This document shows, one piece after another, positions 5,646 to 14,168 of a stretch of 15,443 nucleotides of DNA (the stretch's first letter is position 1; the number at the start of each line of letters is the position of its first letter). The notes below the pieces were generated by a model that saw nothing but the letters and a program-made list of their open reading frames with translations, was not told the DNA's origin and searched no databases. A program made the translations under genes and the position numbers. The DNA lies in the NCBI GenBank assembly GCA_023250755.1, contig JAHFAC010000009.1, positions 1-15,443 of the forward strand, given 5' to 3'. This DNA comes from Bacteriovoracaceae bacterium (GTDB lineage Bacteria; Bdellovibrionota; UBA1018).

Positions 5646-7089
5646 AATAAGCCCGATAAGGAAGGTCTACCGTCACACGAGTCCAAGCGCCTTCTTTGGA
5701 ATCAATGTCGAGCCTTCCCCCATGTCGTCTGACCAACTCTTTGCAAATCGCCAATCCCAACCCAGTTCCCTCACCCGGCCGCTTTGTGGTGAAAAAGGGC
5801 TTCAGTACATTTTGTAAATCCGCTTTCGCAATCCCCTCACCCGTATCATAAACGGAGACGACAGCCCATGGGTTCCCTTCTCGGGTCTCTAAACGAGTTT
5901 GGATTTCTAATTTCCGCGACCCAACACCGCCCCCTTTCGCCTTCAAGCTGTCCAGCGAGTTATTTACTAAATTCAAAATAACCTGTTCCAACTCGAGTGG
6001 CACTGCCCGAATCGGGCCCATTTTTCGGTCAAAATCTCGTCGCACGAGAACACCGAGTGACAAGATTCTGGGCTGCACGATTGCCAGGGCTCGATCCACC
6101 ATCTGATTCAAATCGACCAACTGCCGTTGAGACGGAGGTTTTGCTGTACTCTGGAGAAACCCTTTCACGATGCTTTCAATCTTCCCCAATTGCCCAGTGA
6201 TAATCTCAAATCGCTCCTCCAAGTGAGGTGAAAGTTGGGTGTCCGTTCCCTTAATTTCTTCTCGGAGGAGTTGCAGGTGTCCTCCCAGCGCGTTGAGCGG
6301 GGTTCCCACTTCGTGTGCAAAACTAGCGGTCAGTTGCCCCATCACCGCCAGCTTTTCTGTATTCATTAATTGGCGCTGCGCCTCATGAAGTTGTTCGGTC
6401 AATTCAAGATTTTGACTTTCAGCCTGTCGAAGCAGCCGATCATTTTCAATCGTCCGCCTCAGGAAAAAACTAAGGGCTAAAATGAGAATCACTACGCTAA
6501 ATGCAGCTGCAAACGCGGTCACCTTCCAAAGTGCGCTCATGAGGCGCTCAACCACCTTCATAGAAATCACAACATGCACGTTTCCGAGCACTCTCCTCAA
6601 CCCATGAGAATCCCGGCTGCGCTGTTCAATCGGAACAAAAATTTCCCAAGAGCCCGAGCCCTGTTCATCACTTTTGTATTCGCCGGTGCTTTTTTCGACT
6701 AAAGCCGTGGGTAAAGGGGTTGAACCTGGCTCCTCTTGACCACTCGAGGCAATCGCCTTCACGCTTCCGGTCAAAGGATCCTTAACTAAAATATCAATCC
6801 GAGTAATGCTGGGTTGTGAATAAAGAAATTCTTGGAGGTATTTTTCAAGGGGGGGGGTTGGGTTAGGGAGTGTGAGAAAGCGTTGACTCAGCACTTCGGC
6901 AGCCAAAGTCTTTGCTGTGGTGAGGCCCACTTGCTTCATCTCTTCATCCAAAATGGGCTGAGTCAGTTTATTCTCTGCGACTGTTACAATAAGATAGGTG
7001 GGAAGAATGACCCCCACCAACACCAGGATAATCTTGGCCTGGAGATCCAGCTTACGCATTCGTCGCATCTGTGAAAAAAGCCTGCGCAT
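5623..7089 (-). CDS. Membrane-bound sensor histidine kinase (NtrB-like catalytic part)
   Basis: This 488-residue kinase has a first membrane helix at about 18-38 and an extracytoplasmic sensor region at about 40-188. A second helix lies at about 190-211 and a coiled linker at 215-250. The dimerisation and phosphoacceptor segment SFAHEVGTPLNAL contains H259. The ATPase domain shows the N box NLVNNSLDS (373-381), DTGEGI (415-420) and GTGLGL (441-446). No clear HAMP or PAS domain is seen. It should phosphorylate the response regulator encoded next, with which it overlaps by 23 bases. The start is uncertain: ATGs at 7089, 7068 and 7059 all lack a clear ribosome site. Codons 78-81 contain a run of nine C (see the separate entry). 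A strong terminator ends only 26 bases before the ATG at 7089. Confidence 0.92.
   Translation of the reverse strand: MRRLFSQMRRMRKLDLQAKIILVLVGVILPTYLIVTVAENKLTQPILDEEMKQVGLTTAKTLAAEVLSQRFLTLPNPTPPLEKYLQEFLYSQPSITRIDILVKDPLTGSVKAIASSGQEEPGSTPLPTALVEKSTGEYKSDEQGSGSWEIFVPIEQRSRDSHGLRRVLGNVHVVISMKVVERLMSALWKVTAFAAAFSVVILILALSFFLRRTIENDRLLRQAESQNLELTEQLHEAQRQLMNTEKLAVMGQLTASFAHEVGTPLNALGGHLQLLREEIKGTDTQLSPHLEERFEIITGQLGKIESIVKGFLQSTAKPPSQRQLVDLNQMVDRALAIVQPRILSLGVLVRRDFDRKMGPIRAVPLELEQVILNLVNNSLDSLKAKGGGVGSRKLEIQTRLETREGNPWAVVSVYDTGEGIAKADLQNVLKPFFTTKRPGEGTGLGLAICKELVRRHGGRLDIDSKEGAWTRVTVDLPYRAYYEDSRSG
6849..6868 (+). repeat. G9 tract and quadruplex-like G-run cluster inside the kinase gene
   Basis: The plus strand reads nine G (6849-6857), TT, GGG (6860-6862), TTA, GGG (6866-6868). 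The minus-strand coding sequence therefore has C9 spanning Thr78-Pro79-Pro80-Leu81 of the histidine kinase. Four G3 runs are available if the G9 tract supplies two. Long mononucleotide tracts in coding DNA are prone to slippage. Confidence 0.85.
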
Positions 7090-7115
7090 AGAGATGAAAA
7101 AGTCTTATCACATCC

Positions 7116-7162
7116 AAAAAAAAACCGGGATCTCAGAAACCCCTTGGCTTCTAAGACCCCGG
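7116..7162 (-). terminator. Intrinsic terminator of the small lysine-rich protein gene
   Basis: On the minus strand a 17-bp stem (complements of 7146-7162 and 7125-7141), with three G-U wobbles and a 4-base loop, is followed by nine T (complement of A7116-7124). It begins 26 bases after the stop of the small exported protein gene. It also lies directly upstream of the histidine kinase gene in the same direction, so it may act as a partial terminator between the two transcription units. Confidence 0.93.
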
Positions 7163-7188
7163 CTTTGAATACTCTTACGATCACTCGC

Positions 7189-7437
7189 TTATTTGTGATC
7201 GCCACCTGCGGGAGCGGCAGCTGGCTCAGCGGGAGCGGCAGGAGCGGCCATTTCTTCATGCTTTGCCTTTTTCTTGCCGGCTTTCTTGCCCTTCTTGCCC
7301 TTCTTGCCTTTTTTTACCATCACAGTTTTTGCTGTCTCTTGATTCTGATTTGAGGTGGTGGTTGATCCCTCTTCAGCCAGAGCCAACGAAACCATTGCGA
7401 AGATCGCCACGACCATCGTGACTAGAATTTTTTTCAT
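7189..7437 (-). CDS. Small exported lysine-rich protein of unknown function
   Basis: This 82-residue protein has a clear signal peptide (MKKILVTMVVAIFAMVSLAL, likely cut after A21). A short Ser/Thr/Gln linker follows, then a very basic block (KKGKKGKKGKKAGKKKAK, residues 42-59) and an Ala/Pro-rich tail with a few acidic residues. The basic block resembles a histone H1 tail, but the signal peptide points to the periplasm or surface; it could bind nucleic acid, LPS or peptidoglycan, which is only a guess. The start at 7437 is chosen because AAGGAG (complement of 7446-7451) lies 8 bases upstream; an in-frame ATG 33 bases earlier would precede this site. The basic block is written with a 9-base DNA repeat (7282-7308). 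A terminator follows. No named family is recognised. Confidence 0.78.
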   Translation of the reverse strand: MKKILVTMVVAIFAMVSLALAEEGSTTTSNQNQETAKTVMVKKGKKGKKGKKAGKKKAKHEEMAAPAAPAEPAAAPAGGDHK

Positions 7438-7615
7438 ATTTATTTCTCCTTTTATGTTTGAAATGCACACAGTTGTTTATACAGCAAAGTGAGTGCCACC
7501 CCATATTTACTGTACTTTTGCGGACTTACAACGAAATTCTTCAGAAGGATTGTAGTATTTCGCGACACCTGGTTGTAGCATCGTACTACAGCTCCATGCT
7601 AAGAACGGAAGACTT

Positions 7616-8632
7616 ATGCTCAAGAAACGAATCCAAGATCCTCGCCGAATCCATGCACTAAAAGTCCGTGACCAGGTTGAAAATGGAATCCGTGATTTCT
7701 TCCGAAACCAAGGATTCCTTGAAACACGAACGCCATTGCTCGTCCCTTGCCCGGGAATGGAACCCCATATCCGCCCTTTTCGTCTCGAAACAGGTGCTTT
7801 CCTGCCCACTTCACCTGAATTCGCAATGAAGCGTCTCCTTGTGGGAGGATTAGAAAAAATTTTTCAAATTTGCCCCGCTTTTCGCTTAGAACCCCGCTCA
7901 CCCCAACATTCGCCAGAGTTTACCCTGCTTGAGTGGTATCGCGCCCATGCGGGCTATGAAATGATCATGCAAGACACGGAACAGCTTTTTGCCCACTTGG
8001 CTCAAAGGTTCTTCGGAAAACACGCCATCCTTTTTCAGGGCCAGGAGGTTTCAGTCGCCCTCCCCTGGCCGCGATTGCGAGTGCGTGATCTTTTTTTAGA
8101 ACACGCGGGCGTCGATCTGGTGCAGGCATTCAACCCCGCCGAATTAACCCGCGAATGCCTCCGACTTGGAATCCAAGCAAGCCCTCACGACACCTGGGAC
8201 GATCTTTATTTTAAAATTTGGCTTGACGCCATTGAGCCCAAACTCCCACAAAATCAAGCCTGCTTCGTCACGCGTTATCCCGCCTCTCAATCCGCACTCG
8301 CAGTAGTGGACTCTGATCCCGACGGTTCTCAATGGGCCAGGCGTTTTGAAATCTACGCGGGTGGAATGGAAATCGGCAATGCATTTGAAGAACTCACCGA
8401 TCCCACAGAGCAGCGCAGGCGTTTTATCAAAGACATGGATCTCAGAGAAAAAACATATGGTTCGACTTTTCCAAAAAATCCAATCGACGAAGACTTCTTA
8501 GCGGCCCTTGAAGAAGGAATGCCCCCTTCTGGTGGAATTGCGATCGGTGTAGACCGAATGGTGATGCTCTTTGCCAATGAGCCAGAGATTGATTACACAG
8601 TTTGGCTAAAATGCGATTCCAAATTCTCCTGA
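7616..8632 (+). CDS. epmA: EpmA, elongation factor P-(R)-beta-lysine ligase (GenX/PoxA/YjeA)
   Basis: This 338-residue enzyme is a paralogue of class II lysyl-tRNA synthetase without the anticodon-binding domain, as is usual for EpmA (E. coli EpmA is about 325 residues). It activates beta-lysine and attaches it to a conserved lysine of elongation factor P, which relieves ribosome stalling at polyproline stretches. Motif 1 lies at about 34-46 (FLETRTPLLVPCP), followed by LPTSPEFAMKRLL (63-75). Motif 2 is FQICPAFR ... HSPEFTLLEWYRA (83-110), then YAGGMEIGNAFEELTDP (247-263) and motif 3 PSGGIAIGVDRMVML (304-318). The start follows GGAAG by about 5 bases. The last 14 residues (DYTVWLKC onward) do not resemble the end I expect for the family, and the last 40 bases overlap the 3' end of the convergent ABC gene. 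Confidence 0.93.
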   Translation: MLKKRIQDPRRIHALKVRDQVENGIRDFFRNQGFLETRTPLLVPCPGMEPHIRPFRLETGAFLPTSPEFAMKRLLVGGLEKIFQICPAFRLEPRSPQHSPEFTLLEWYRAHAGYEMIMQDTEQLFAHLAQRFFGKHAILFQGQEVSVALPWPRLRVRDLFLEHAGVDLVQAFNPAELTRECLRLGIQASPHDTWDDLYFKIWLDAIEPKLPQNQACFVTRYPASQSALAVVDSDPDGSQWARRFEIYAGGMEIGNAFEELTDPTEQRRRFIKDMDLREKTYGSTFPKNPIDEDFLAALEEGMPPSGGIAIGVDRMVMLFANEPEIDYTVWLKCDSKFS

Positions 8633-10416
8633 TATCGATAGAGCTTGGAATAGAGCCCTCCCTTCTTCATCAGTTGAACATGCCGTCCTGACTCAACCAA
8701 CGCACCCTTGTGAAAAACGAGAATCTGATTTGCAGATCGAACGGTTGCCAGCCGATGAGCAATCAAGATTGTGGTCTTTCCGTCCGAGATTCGGCGCAGA
8801 GCAGACTCAAGCTCCACCTCTGACTGAGAATCCACATTGGCTGTAGCCTCATCGAGGATCCAGATCGCTGGATTCGCAACAGAAGCCCGAGCAAATGCCA
8901 AAATCTGTCTCTCACCCATCGACAAATTACTTCCCCGCTCCTGCAATGACCGGGTTCGATCACGCAACTGCTCAGTAAGCCCCATGGAGGTCAATAGTGA
9001 ATCGATGGACTCATGTGCGGCCCCTGAAAGCTCTCGCCAAAGCATGACATTGTCCCACGTAGAGCCCGAAAAAAGAAAAACATCCTGCTGGATGATTCCT
9101 AGGCTGGCCCTGAGCGCTCGTTTGTCGTATTCACGTAAATCTTTTCCATCTAAAATAATTTTGCCTTTTTGTGGTTCATAAAACCTCAAAAGCAAACTAA
9201 TGATCGTCGTTTTACCTGCCCCGGTATGGCCAACCACACCCACTCTTTCTCCCGGCTGAATTTCAAATGATACATCACGGAGAATCCAGTGCTCTTGGTC
9301 ATAGGCGAACCAAACATTTTCAAAAACGATATGCCCCCTAAGGTCTTTGATCGGCCCCGCCGCCCTTTGGGAGTCACCCTGGCGAAACTCGGGCTTCCAA
9401 TCTAAAATGGAAAAAACACGCTCTGCTGAAGCCATTCCGGAGAGAAAAATATTCCACTTGTCCGCAAGTTCGCGCATGGGCTGAAAGAGCGACAAAGCGT
9501 ACGAAAAATAGGCAACTAAAATCCCAAGCTTAATCTCCCCAGAAAGAGCCATTCTTCCGCCAAACCAAATAATCAGTCCAACAGCCATACCTGCTGAAAT
9601 CGTGATAGTAGGTTGAAAAAATGCATAAACTCGGATGGAACTGACCTGGGCATCGGCATACCACTGATTGACTCTCAAAAATCTGCGAAGATGGAGCCCC
9701 TGCCGGTTAAAGAGATGAACCACTCGCATCCCCAAAATATTTTCGGCCAAGAAGGCATTGAGGGCTGAAAGCTTGCTCCGAGCATTCCGATAAGCGATTC
9801 GTAATTTCGCGCTAAAATAAATCGAGGCAAGAATCAAAAATGGCAAAACTGAAGCCGCCAAAAGACCTAGTTTCACATTCAAAACAAGCAACCAAACCAA
9901 AATACCTAAAACAGTCAGGAGATTTCCTAAAATGGTGACAAACCCTGCTGAAAACATCTCAGCAAGAGCGGAGACGTCGTTTGTCACTCGAGTAACCAGT
10001 CTTCCCACTGGATTTCTGTCATAAACAGAAACCGGAATTTCCTGTAAATGGGTAAAAAGCGCCATTCGGAGATCCTGCATCACCCTCTGGCCCAGCGCCT
10101 CAAAAAGATAGGCATGTCCGATGCTTGCTGAAACGCGGACACACTCCACAAAAAAGAAAAGAGTTGCGATCCTTTTCAGGTGATACCAACTTTTTGGAAT
10201 CATTCCCTCATCAATCGCAAAGCCAAGCAGCCTTGGCTCAAGGAGAACAGCGGATGTACTAACTAAAATGAGAAAAATTCCAGGAAATAAGAATTTCCTT
10301 TGACGAAGAATGTATCGAAACAAATAAAGCAGCGTACGCCGATGCACGGGACGAGCATCACGCTCCTCAATGTCAAGGTACCCTTCAAGGCCTGAGGGCT
10401 CTTCAGCGCGGTTCAT
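8593..10416 (-). CDS. ABC exporter half-transporter, subunit with intact Walker B (MdlB-like)
   Basis: This 607-residue type IV ABC exporter has six membrane helices (about 30-325) followed by an ATPase domain. Walker A is GHTGAGKT (396-403). The signature loop is degenerate, LSMGERQ (498-504) instead of LSGGQ. Walker B, IWILDEATANVD, keeps the catalytic glutamate E523, and the switch histidine is H554 (LIAHRLATV). It overlaps the upstream ABC gene as ATGA (10413-10416), and the two should form a heterodimer. Its degenerate signature faces the partner's Walker A/B, giving one weak and one active ATP site. The same asymmetry is known in MdlAB, BmrCD and TM287/288. The substrate is unknown; lipids or drugs are typical. 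The 3' end overlaps epmA by 40 bases. Confidence 0.92.
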   Translation of the reverse strand: MNRAEEPSGLEGYLDIEERDARPVHRRTLLYLFRYILRQRKFLFPGIFLILVSTSAVLLEPRLLGFAIDEGMIPKSWYHLKRIATLFFFVECVRVSASIGHAYLFEALGQRVMQDLRMALFTHLQEIPVSVYDRNPVGRLVTRVTNDVSALAEMFSAGFVTILGNLLTVLGILVWLLVLNVKLGLLAASVLPFLILASIYFSAKLRIAYRNARSKLSALNAFLAENILGMRVVHLFNRQGLHLRRFLRVNQWYADAQVSSIRVYAFFQPTITISAGMAVGLIIWFGGRMALSGEIKLGILVAYFSYALSLFQPMRELADKWNIFLSGMASAERVFSILDWKPEFRQGDSQRAAGPIKDLRGHIVFENVWFAYDQEHWILRDVSFEIQPGERVGVVGHTGAGKTTIISLLLRFYEPQKGKIILDGKDLREYDKRALRASLGIIQQDVFLFSGSTWDNVMLWRELSGAAHESIDSLLTSMGLTEQLRDRTRSLQERGSNLSMGERQILAFARASVANPAIWILDEATANVDSQSEVELESALRRISDGKTTILIAHRLATVRSANQILVFHKGALVESGRHVQLMKKGGLYSKLYRYQENLESHFSQTV

Positions 10417-12263
10417 GCGAAATCCCCAGAGGATTGCTTTTTTTCTTCGTACTTTTGGATGAATTGATCAAGATCTTCCTTTAATCGCTGCTCATCGTAG
10501 AATTTTCGGTAAGTTCCGTTCGCACGCATGAGTTTCGCGTGAACTCCTGATTCAAAAACCCTTCCCTCTTGCAGAACAACAATCCGATCTGCGTCACGGA
10601 CCGTAGAAATACGATGAGCGGCGATAATTTCTGTATTGCGCCCCACTCTGGAGCGTAAGCTCTTTAGGATTTTCTCTTCGGTCTGAACATCGACAGAGGA
10701 AAGCGCATCGTCTAGAACAAGAATTGCCGGCTGTTTGATCAAAGCACGCGCTATGGTGACTCGCTGTTTTTGGCCGCCCGAAAGATTAACTCCACGCTCA
10801 CCTAAGCGCGTATGATACCCCTCAACCAAGTTTAAAACGTCCTCATGAACCGCAGCTAAACGAGTCGCCTCTTCGATTGGAGCGAGTTGACCGCTCTCAG
10901 CCATCCAGTTATGGAGGCCAAAAGCGATATTCTCAGTCACCGTCTCGCTAAAAAGAAAGACTTCTTGCCCCACATAGCCCACTTGGCGCCTCAACTCCTC
11001 AATGGGCCAATCATTTACATCAATCCCGTCAACCCAGAGCATGCCTCGTTTGGCGGGATAAAGACGTGGAAGCAAAGAAAGGAGCGCAGACTTTCCGGCA
11101 CCAATGGTGCCGACAAAAGCCACGCGCTCACCAGGTTCGATGGTCAGATCAACATCTGAAAGAACAATTTCCTGAGTGCCCGGAAAAGAAAAACTGAGCT
11201 TTCGAAACTCGACCTTGCCACGAGCCCCGCCTAGAGTTTGCGTGAACTCCCCTTGAGCTATTTTAGGCTGTGGCACATCACTTTGGACTGAAAAAATTTC
11301 TTTGATTCTCCCTGAGCTTGCAATAGCACGCTGATGCATCGCAAGCGCCATTCCCAATGCCGTCATCGGCCAAACCATTTTTTGGATATAACGCTGAAAA
11401 GCAACAAAGGTGCCTAAAGTAACCGCGCCATCAATCACTCCACGGCCACCTATAAATAAAAGGAGGACAAGACCCATACTCATCGTAAAGTCCAAAATCG
11501 GCCCAAACGCGGTCTGGACACGGGCCAAATGCATGTTTAGTCCAACAAACTCTTCGCCTGCCGCGCGAAAGCGGCGAATTTGAGCGTCTTCACGGGCAAA
11601 TGCCTTGATCACACGAATTCCATTGAGATTTTCTTGAGCCATCGCAGCGAGCTTACTGAAAAAATTTTGAACCTTTTCAAACCGAGAATGCACTGCTTGC
11701 TGATTTCTCATGACAAACCAGGGGATAAACGGAAGTGGCACGAATGCCAGCAACGTGAGCTTGGGTGAGAGCAAGTACATGGCAATCGGGACAGTGAGAA
11801 AATAAAAAAAAGCGTCCGCCAGCGTCAGCAGCCCAGCGCCCATCGCCATCCGGACCGCCTCCACATCATTGGTGGCCAAGGACATTAAATCCCCGATCCG
11901 GCGCCTGTCAAAAAAGCTAGCAGATAAACCAAAGAGGTGCTCAGTGTAGCGCTGCCGGATATCCCGTCCCGAAAACATGCTGGCGCGAATTAAGTACATT
12001 CGCCATCCATAGCGCCCCACCCCCTGCAGCAGGCTCACTCCAAAATACGCAAATGCCATTTGCGCCAAACGTCGAAGGGGTTGCCCCTCGGTCAAAGCAT
12101 CGATTGACTTTTTCAGGATAAAAGGTGGAAGCACTTCAAGGACATCGACCATCAAAAGTGAGCCAAGTCCAATAACAACAAATTTTCGGTATTTCCAAAG
12201 GTAATGACGCAGTAGCGAGTTCCTATCGAGGAACTTTCGCCACGCAAAAACTAAAGATGACAT
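10413..12263 (-). CDS. ABC exporter half-transporter, subunit with degenerate Walker B (MdlA-like)
   Basis: This 616-residue subunit has membrane helices in residues about 25-310 and an ATPase domain from about 350. Walker A is GTIGAGKS (385-392), the Q-loop is VGQEVFLFSE (Q433), and the signature is canonical, LSGGQKQR (494-501). Walker B ends in ILVLDDALSSVD, with D519 where the catalytic glutamate normally sits; the switch histidine is H550. It therefore supplies the good signature and the poor Walker B, complementing its partner encoded immediately downstream. A charged tail (KYEEKKQSSGDFA) ends the protein. It is the first gene of a two-gene operon, with a likely promoter at 12306-12334. 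Confidence 0.92.
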   Translation of the reverse strand: MSSLVFAWRKFLDRNSLLRHYLWKYRKFVVIGLGSLLMVDVLEVLPPFILKKSIDALTEGQPLRRLAQMAFAYFGVSLLQGVGRYGWRMYLIRASMFSGRDIRQRYTEHLFGLSASFFDRRRIGDLMSLATNDVEAVRMAMGAGLLTLADAFFYFLTVPIAMYLLSPKLTLLAFVPLPFIPWFVMRNQQAVHSRFEKVQNFFSKLAAMAQENLNGIRVIKAFAREDAQIRRFRAAGEEFVGLNMHLARVQTAFGPILDFTMSMGLVLLLFIGGRGVIDGAVTLGTFVAFQRYIQKMVWPMTALGMALAMHQRAIASSGRIKEIFSVQSDVPQPKIAQGEFTQTLGGARGKVEFRKLSFSFPGTQEIVLSDVDLTIEPGERVAFVGTIGAGKSALLSLLPRLYPAKRGMLWVDGIDVNDWPIEELRRQVGYVGQEVFLFSETVTENIAFGLHNWMAESGQLAPIEEATRLAAVHEDVLNLVEGYHTRLGERGVNLSGGQKQRVTIARALIKQPAILVLDDALSSVDVQTEEKILKSLRSRVGRNTEIIAAHRISTVRDADRIVVLQEGRVFESGVHAKLMRANGTYRKFYDEQRLKEDLDQFIQKYEEKKQSSGDFA

Positions 12264-12305
12264 TGCCTTTTATCCTCGGGTCAGGGGCCTCGGTTTGAAG
12301 TTTAT

Positions 12306-12334
12306 AAATTAGTGAGAATAATGAGAAAAGTCAA
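12306..12334 (-). promoter_or_regulatory. Predicted sigma70-type promoter of the ABC exporter operon
   Basis: On the minus strand TTGACT (complement of 12329-12334) and TAATTT (complement of 12306-12311) are 17 bp apart, about 42 bases before the ATG at 12263. It sits in the only gap (80 bases) between this operon and the pseudouridine synthase gene. The leader contains CCGAGG twice, 14 bases apart (complements of 12274-12279 and 12288-12293), with no assigned role. Confidence 0.55.
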
Positions 12335-12343
12335 GATCAGGGC

Positions 12344-13297
12344 TTATCCCAAGCGAAGCCTTTCTAAACATTTGCTAAAATCGTCCGGTAACGGGCTTTC
12401 AATAAAAATTTCTTTTTGAGTCAAAGGATGATTAAAGCGCAGGCTTGCGGCATGAAGCATCGTTCGCTTTGCGATAAAATCCTTGGGATCACTTGGATTC
12501 CTACCATAAACTGAATCACCAAAAATCGGTAATCCTCCCTCTGTCAGGTGAACTCGTATTTGATGAGTACGACCCGTGAGTGGGCGGGCTTCGATCAATA
12601 GTCCCTTTGGAAAGGTTTCCAGCAAGCGAAATTCGGTATGAGCAAAATCTCCCCCCGCTCTGACTGCACCAAAGCGCTGTGATTTACTTAAACGCCCTAA
12701 ATAATTTTTCACATTCCAAGCCTGGGGGGGCAGCTCAGCCGCTCGCCAAGTCAATGCAAGATATTTTTTTTCGATCCGATGCGCCGAAAAAAGCGATGCC
12801 AATCCTGGATTAGCGTCGCGTGACTTCGCAAGCAATACCACACCCGAAGTATCTCGGTCTAGCCGATGATGAAGACCCAGATAAACTTGCGTTTGCTTTT
12901 CTCGCTCAGCAAGAAATCGTTTGATCACACCAAAAAGATTTTCTCGAGCTTCATCTACCGTGGGTTGAGTCGGAAGCCCCGATGGTTTATCGACTGCGAT
13001 CAACCATTCATCTTCAAAAAGAATCCTCGCAGCAGACATTTGAAATAAAACGTCTTTAGCTTTGGAATCGCTGCCCTTCAATTTGTCAAAATCGATGAAT
13101 ACTTCAATGCAAGCTCGAGACTGCATCTCTTTTGAAGCAATCCGTACTCTTTTTCCATTTAAATAAACCGCTCCCGCAACAATGAGTTTTCTGATTTTAC
13201 CCTTGGACAACTGCGCAAGAGAGTCCGAAAGCACTTGATCCAAGCGCTTTCCAGCGAGGATTGGGGAAACCTGTATCCTAAATTTTTTCAGCGCCAT
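12344..13297 (-). CDS. RluA-family pseudouridine synthase (RluC/RluD-like)
   Basis: This 317-residue enzyme isomerises uridine to pseudouridine in RNA, most likely 23S rRNA. An S4 RNA-binding domain (KRLDQVLSDSL to VYLNGKRV, residues about 17-51) is followed by the catalytic domain. The family motif LHHRLDRDTSGVVLLAKS (142-159) contains the catalytic D147, and RPLTGRTHQIRVH (238-250) is the second conserved block. The reading frame extends 62 residues further upstream, but the start at 13297 is preferred. It puts the S4 domain at the usual distance from the N-terminus, lies 7 bases after the stop of the preceding gene, and avoids a long overlap with that gene. No clear ribosome site is visible, so translational coupling is likely. 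The exact target uridine cannot be told. Confidence 0.9.
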   Translation of the reverse strand: MALKKFRIQVSPILAGKRLDQVLSDSLAQLSKGKIRKLIVAGAVYLNGKRVRIASKEMQSRACIEVFIDFDKLKGSDSKAKDVLFQMSAARILFEDEWLIAVDKPSGLPTQPTVDEARENLFGVIKRFLAEREKQTQVYLGLHHRLDRDTSGVVLLAKSRDANPGLASLFSAHRIEKKYLALTWRAAELPPQAWNVKNYLGRLSKSQRFGAVRAGGDFAHTEFRLLETFPKGLLIEARPLTGRTHQIRVHLTEGGLPIFGDSVYGRNPSDPKDFIAKRTMLHAASLRFNHPLTQKEIFIESPLPDDFSKCLERLRLG

Positions 13298-13304
13298 GAA
13301 AAAA

Positions 13305-14132
<828 letters not shown>

Positions 14133-14133
14133 C

Positions 14134-14162
14134 TAAGGGGCTGTTTTATCCCCTAATTTTTT
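14134..14162. other. Weak hairpin between the exported protein gene and the BKACE gene
   Basis: AGGGG (14136-14140) and CCCCT (14150-14154) form a 5-bp stem with a 9-base loop. On the plus strand it is followed by AA and six T (14157-14162), which looks like a weak terminator pointing away from any known plus-strand gene. On the minus strand the hairpin lies just before the BKACE ribosome site and could modulate its translation. Evidence for either role is slight. Confidence 0.3.
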
Positions 14163-14168
14163 CTACCT

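Noticed and set aside
7438-7470. Earlier in-frame ATG for the lysine-rich protein
   Set aside because: It would lie before the AAGGAG ribosome site and put 11 residues ahead of an otherwise perfect signal peptide.
7438-7615. Inverted TGTAGTA/TACTACA elements between the lysine-rich protein gene and epmA as an operator
   Set aside because: The arms are short, with a long and uneven spacer, and no associated regulator or clear divergent promoters could be shown.
12341-12360. Hairpin GGCTT...AAGCC at the 3' end of the pseudouridine synthase gene as a terminator
   Set aside because: The stem is only five base pairs with a ten-base loop and no T-run follows on the minus strand.
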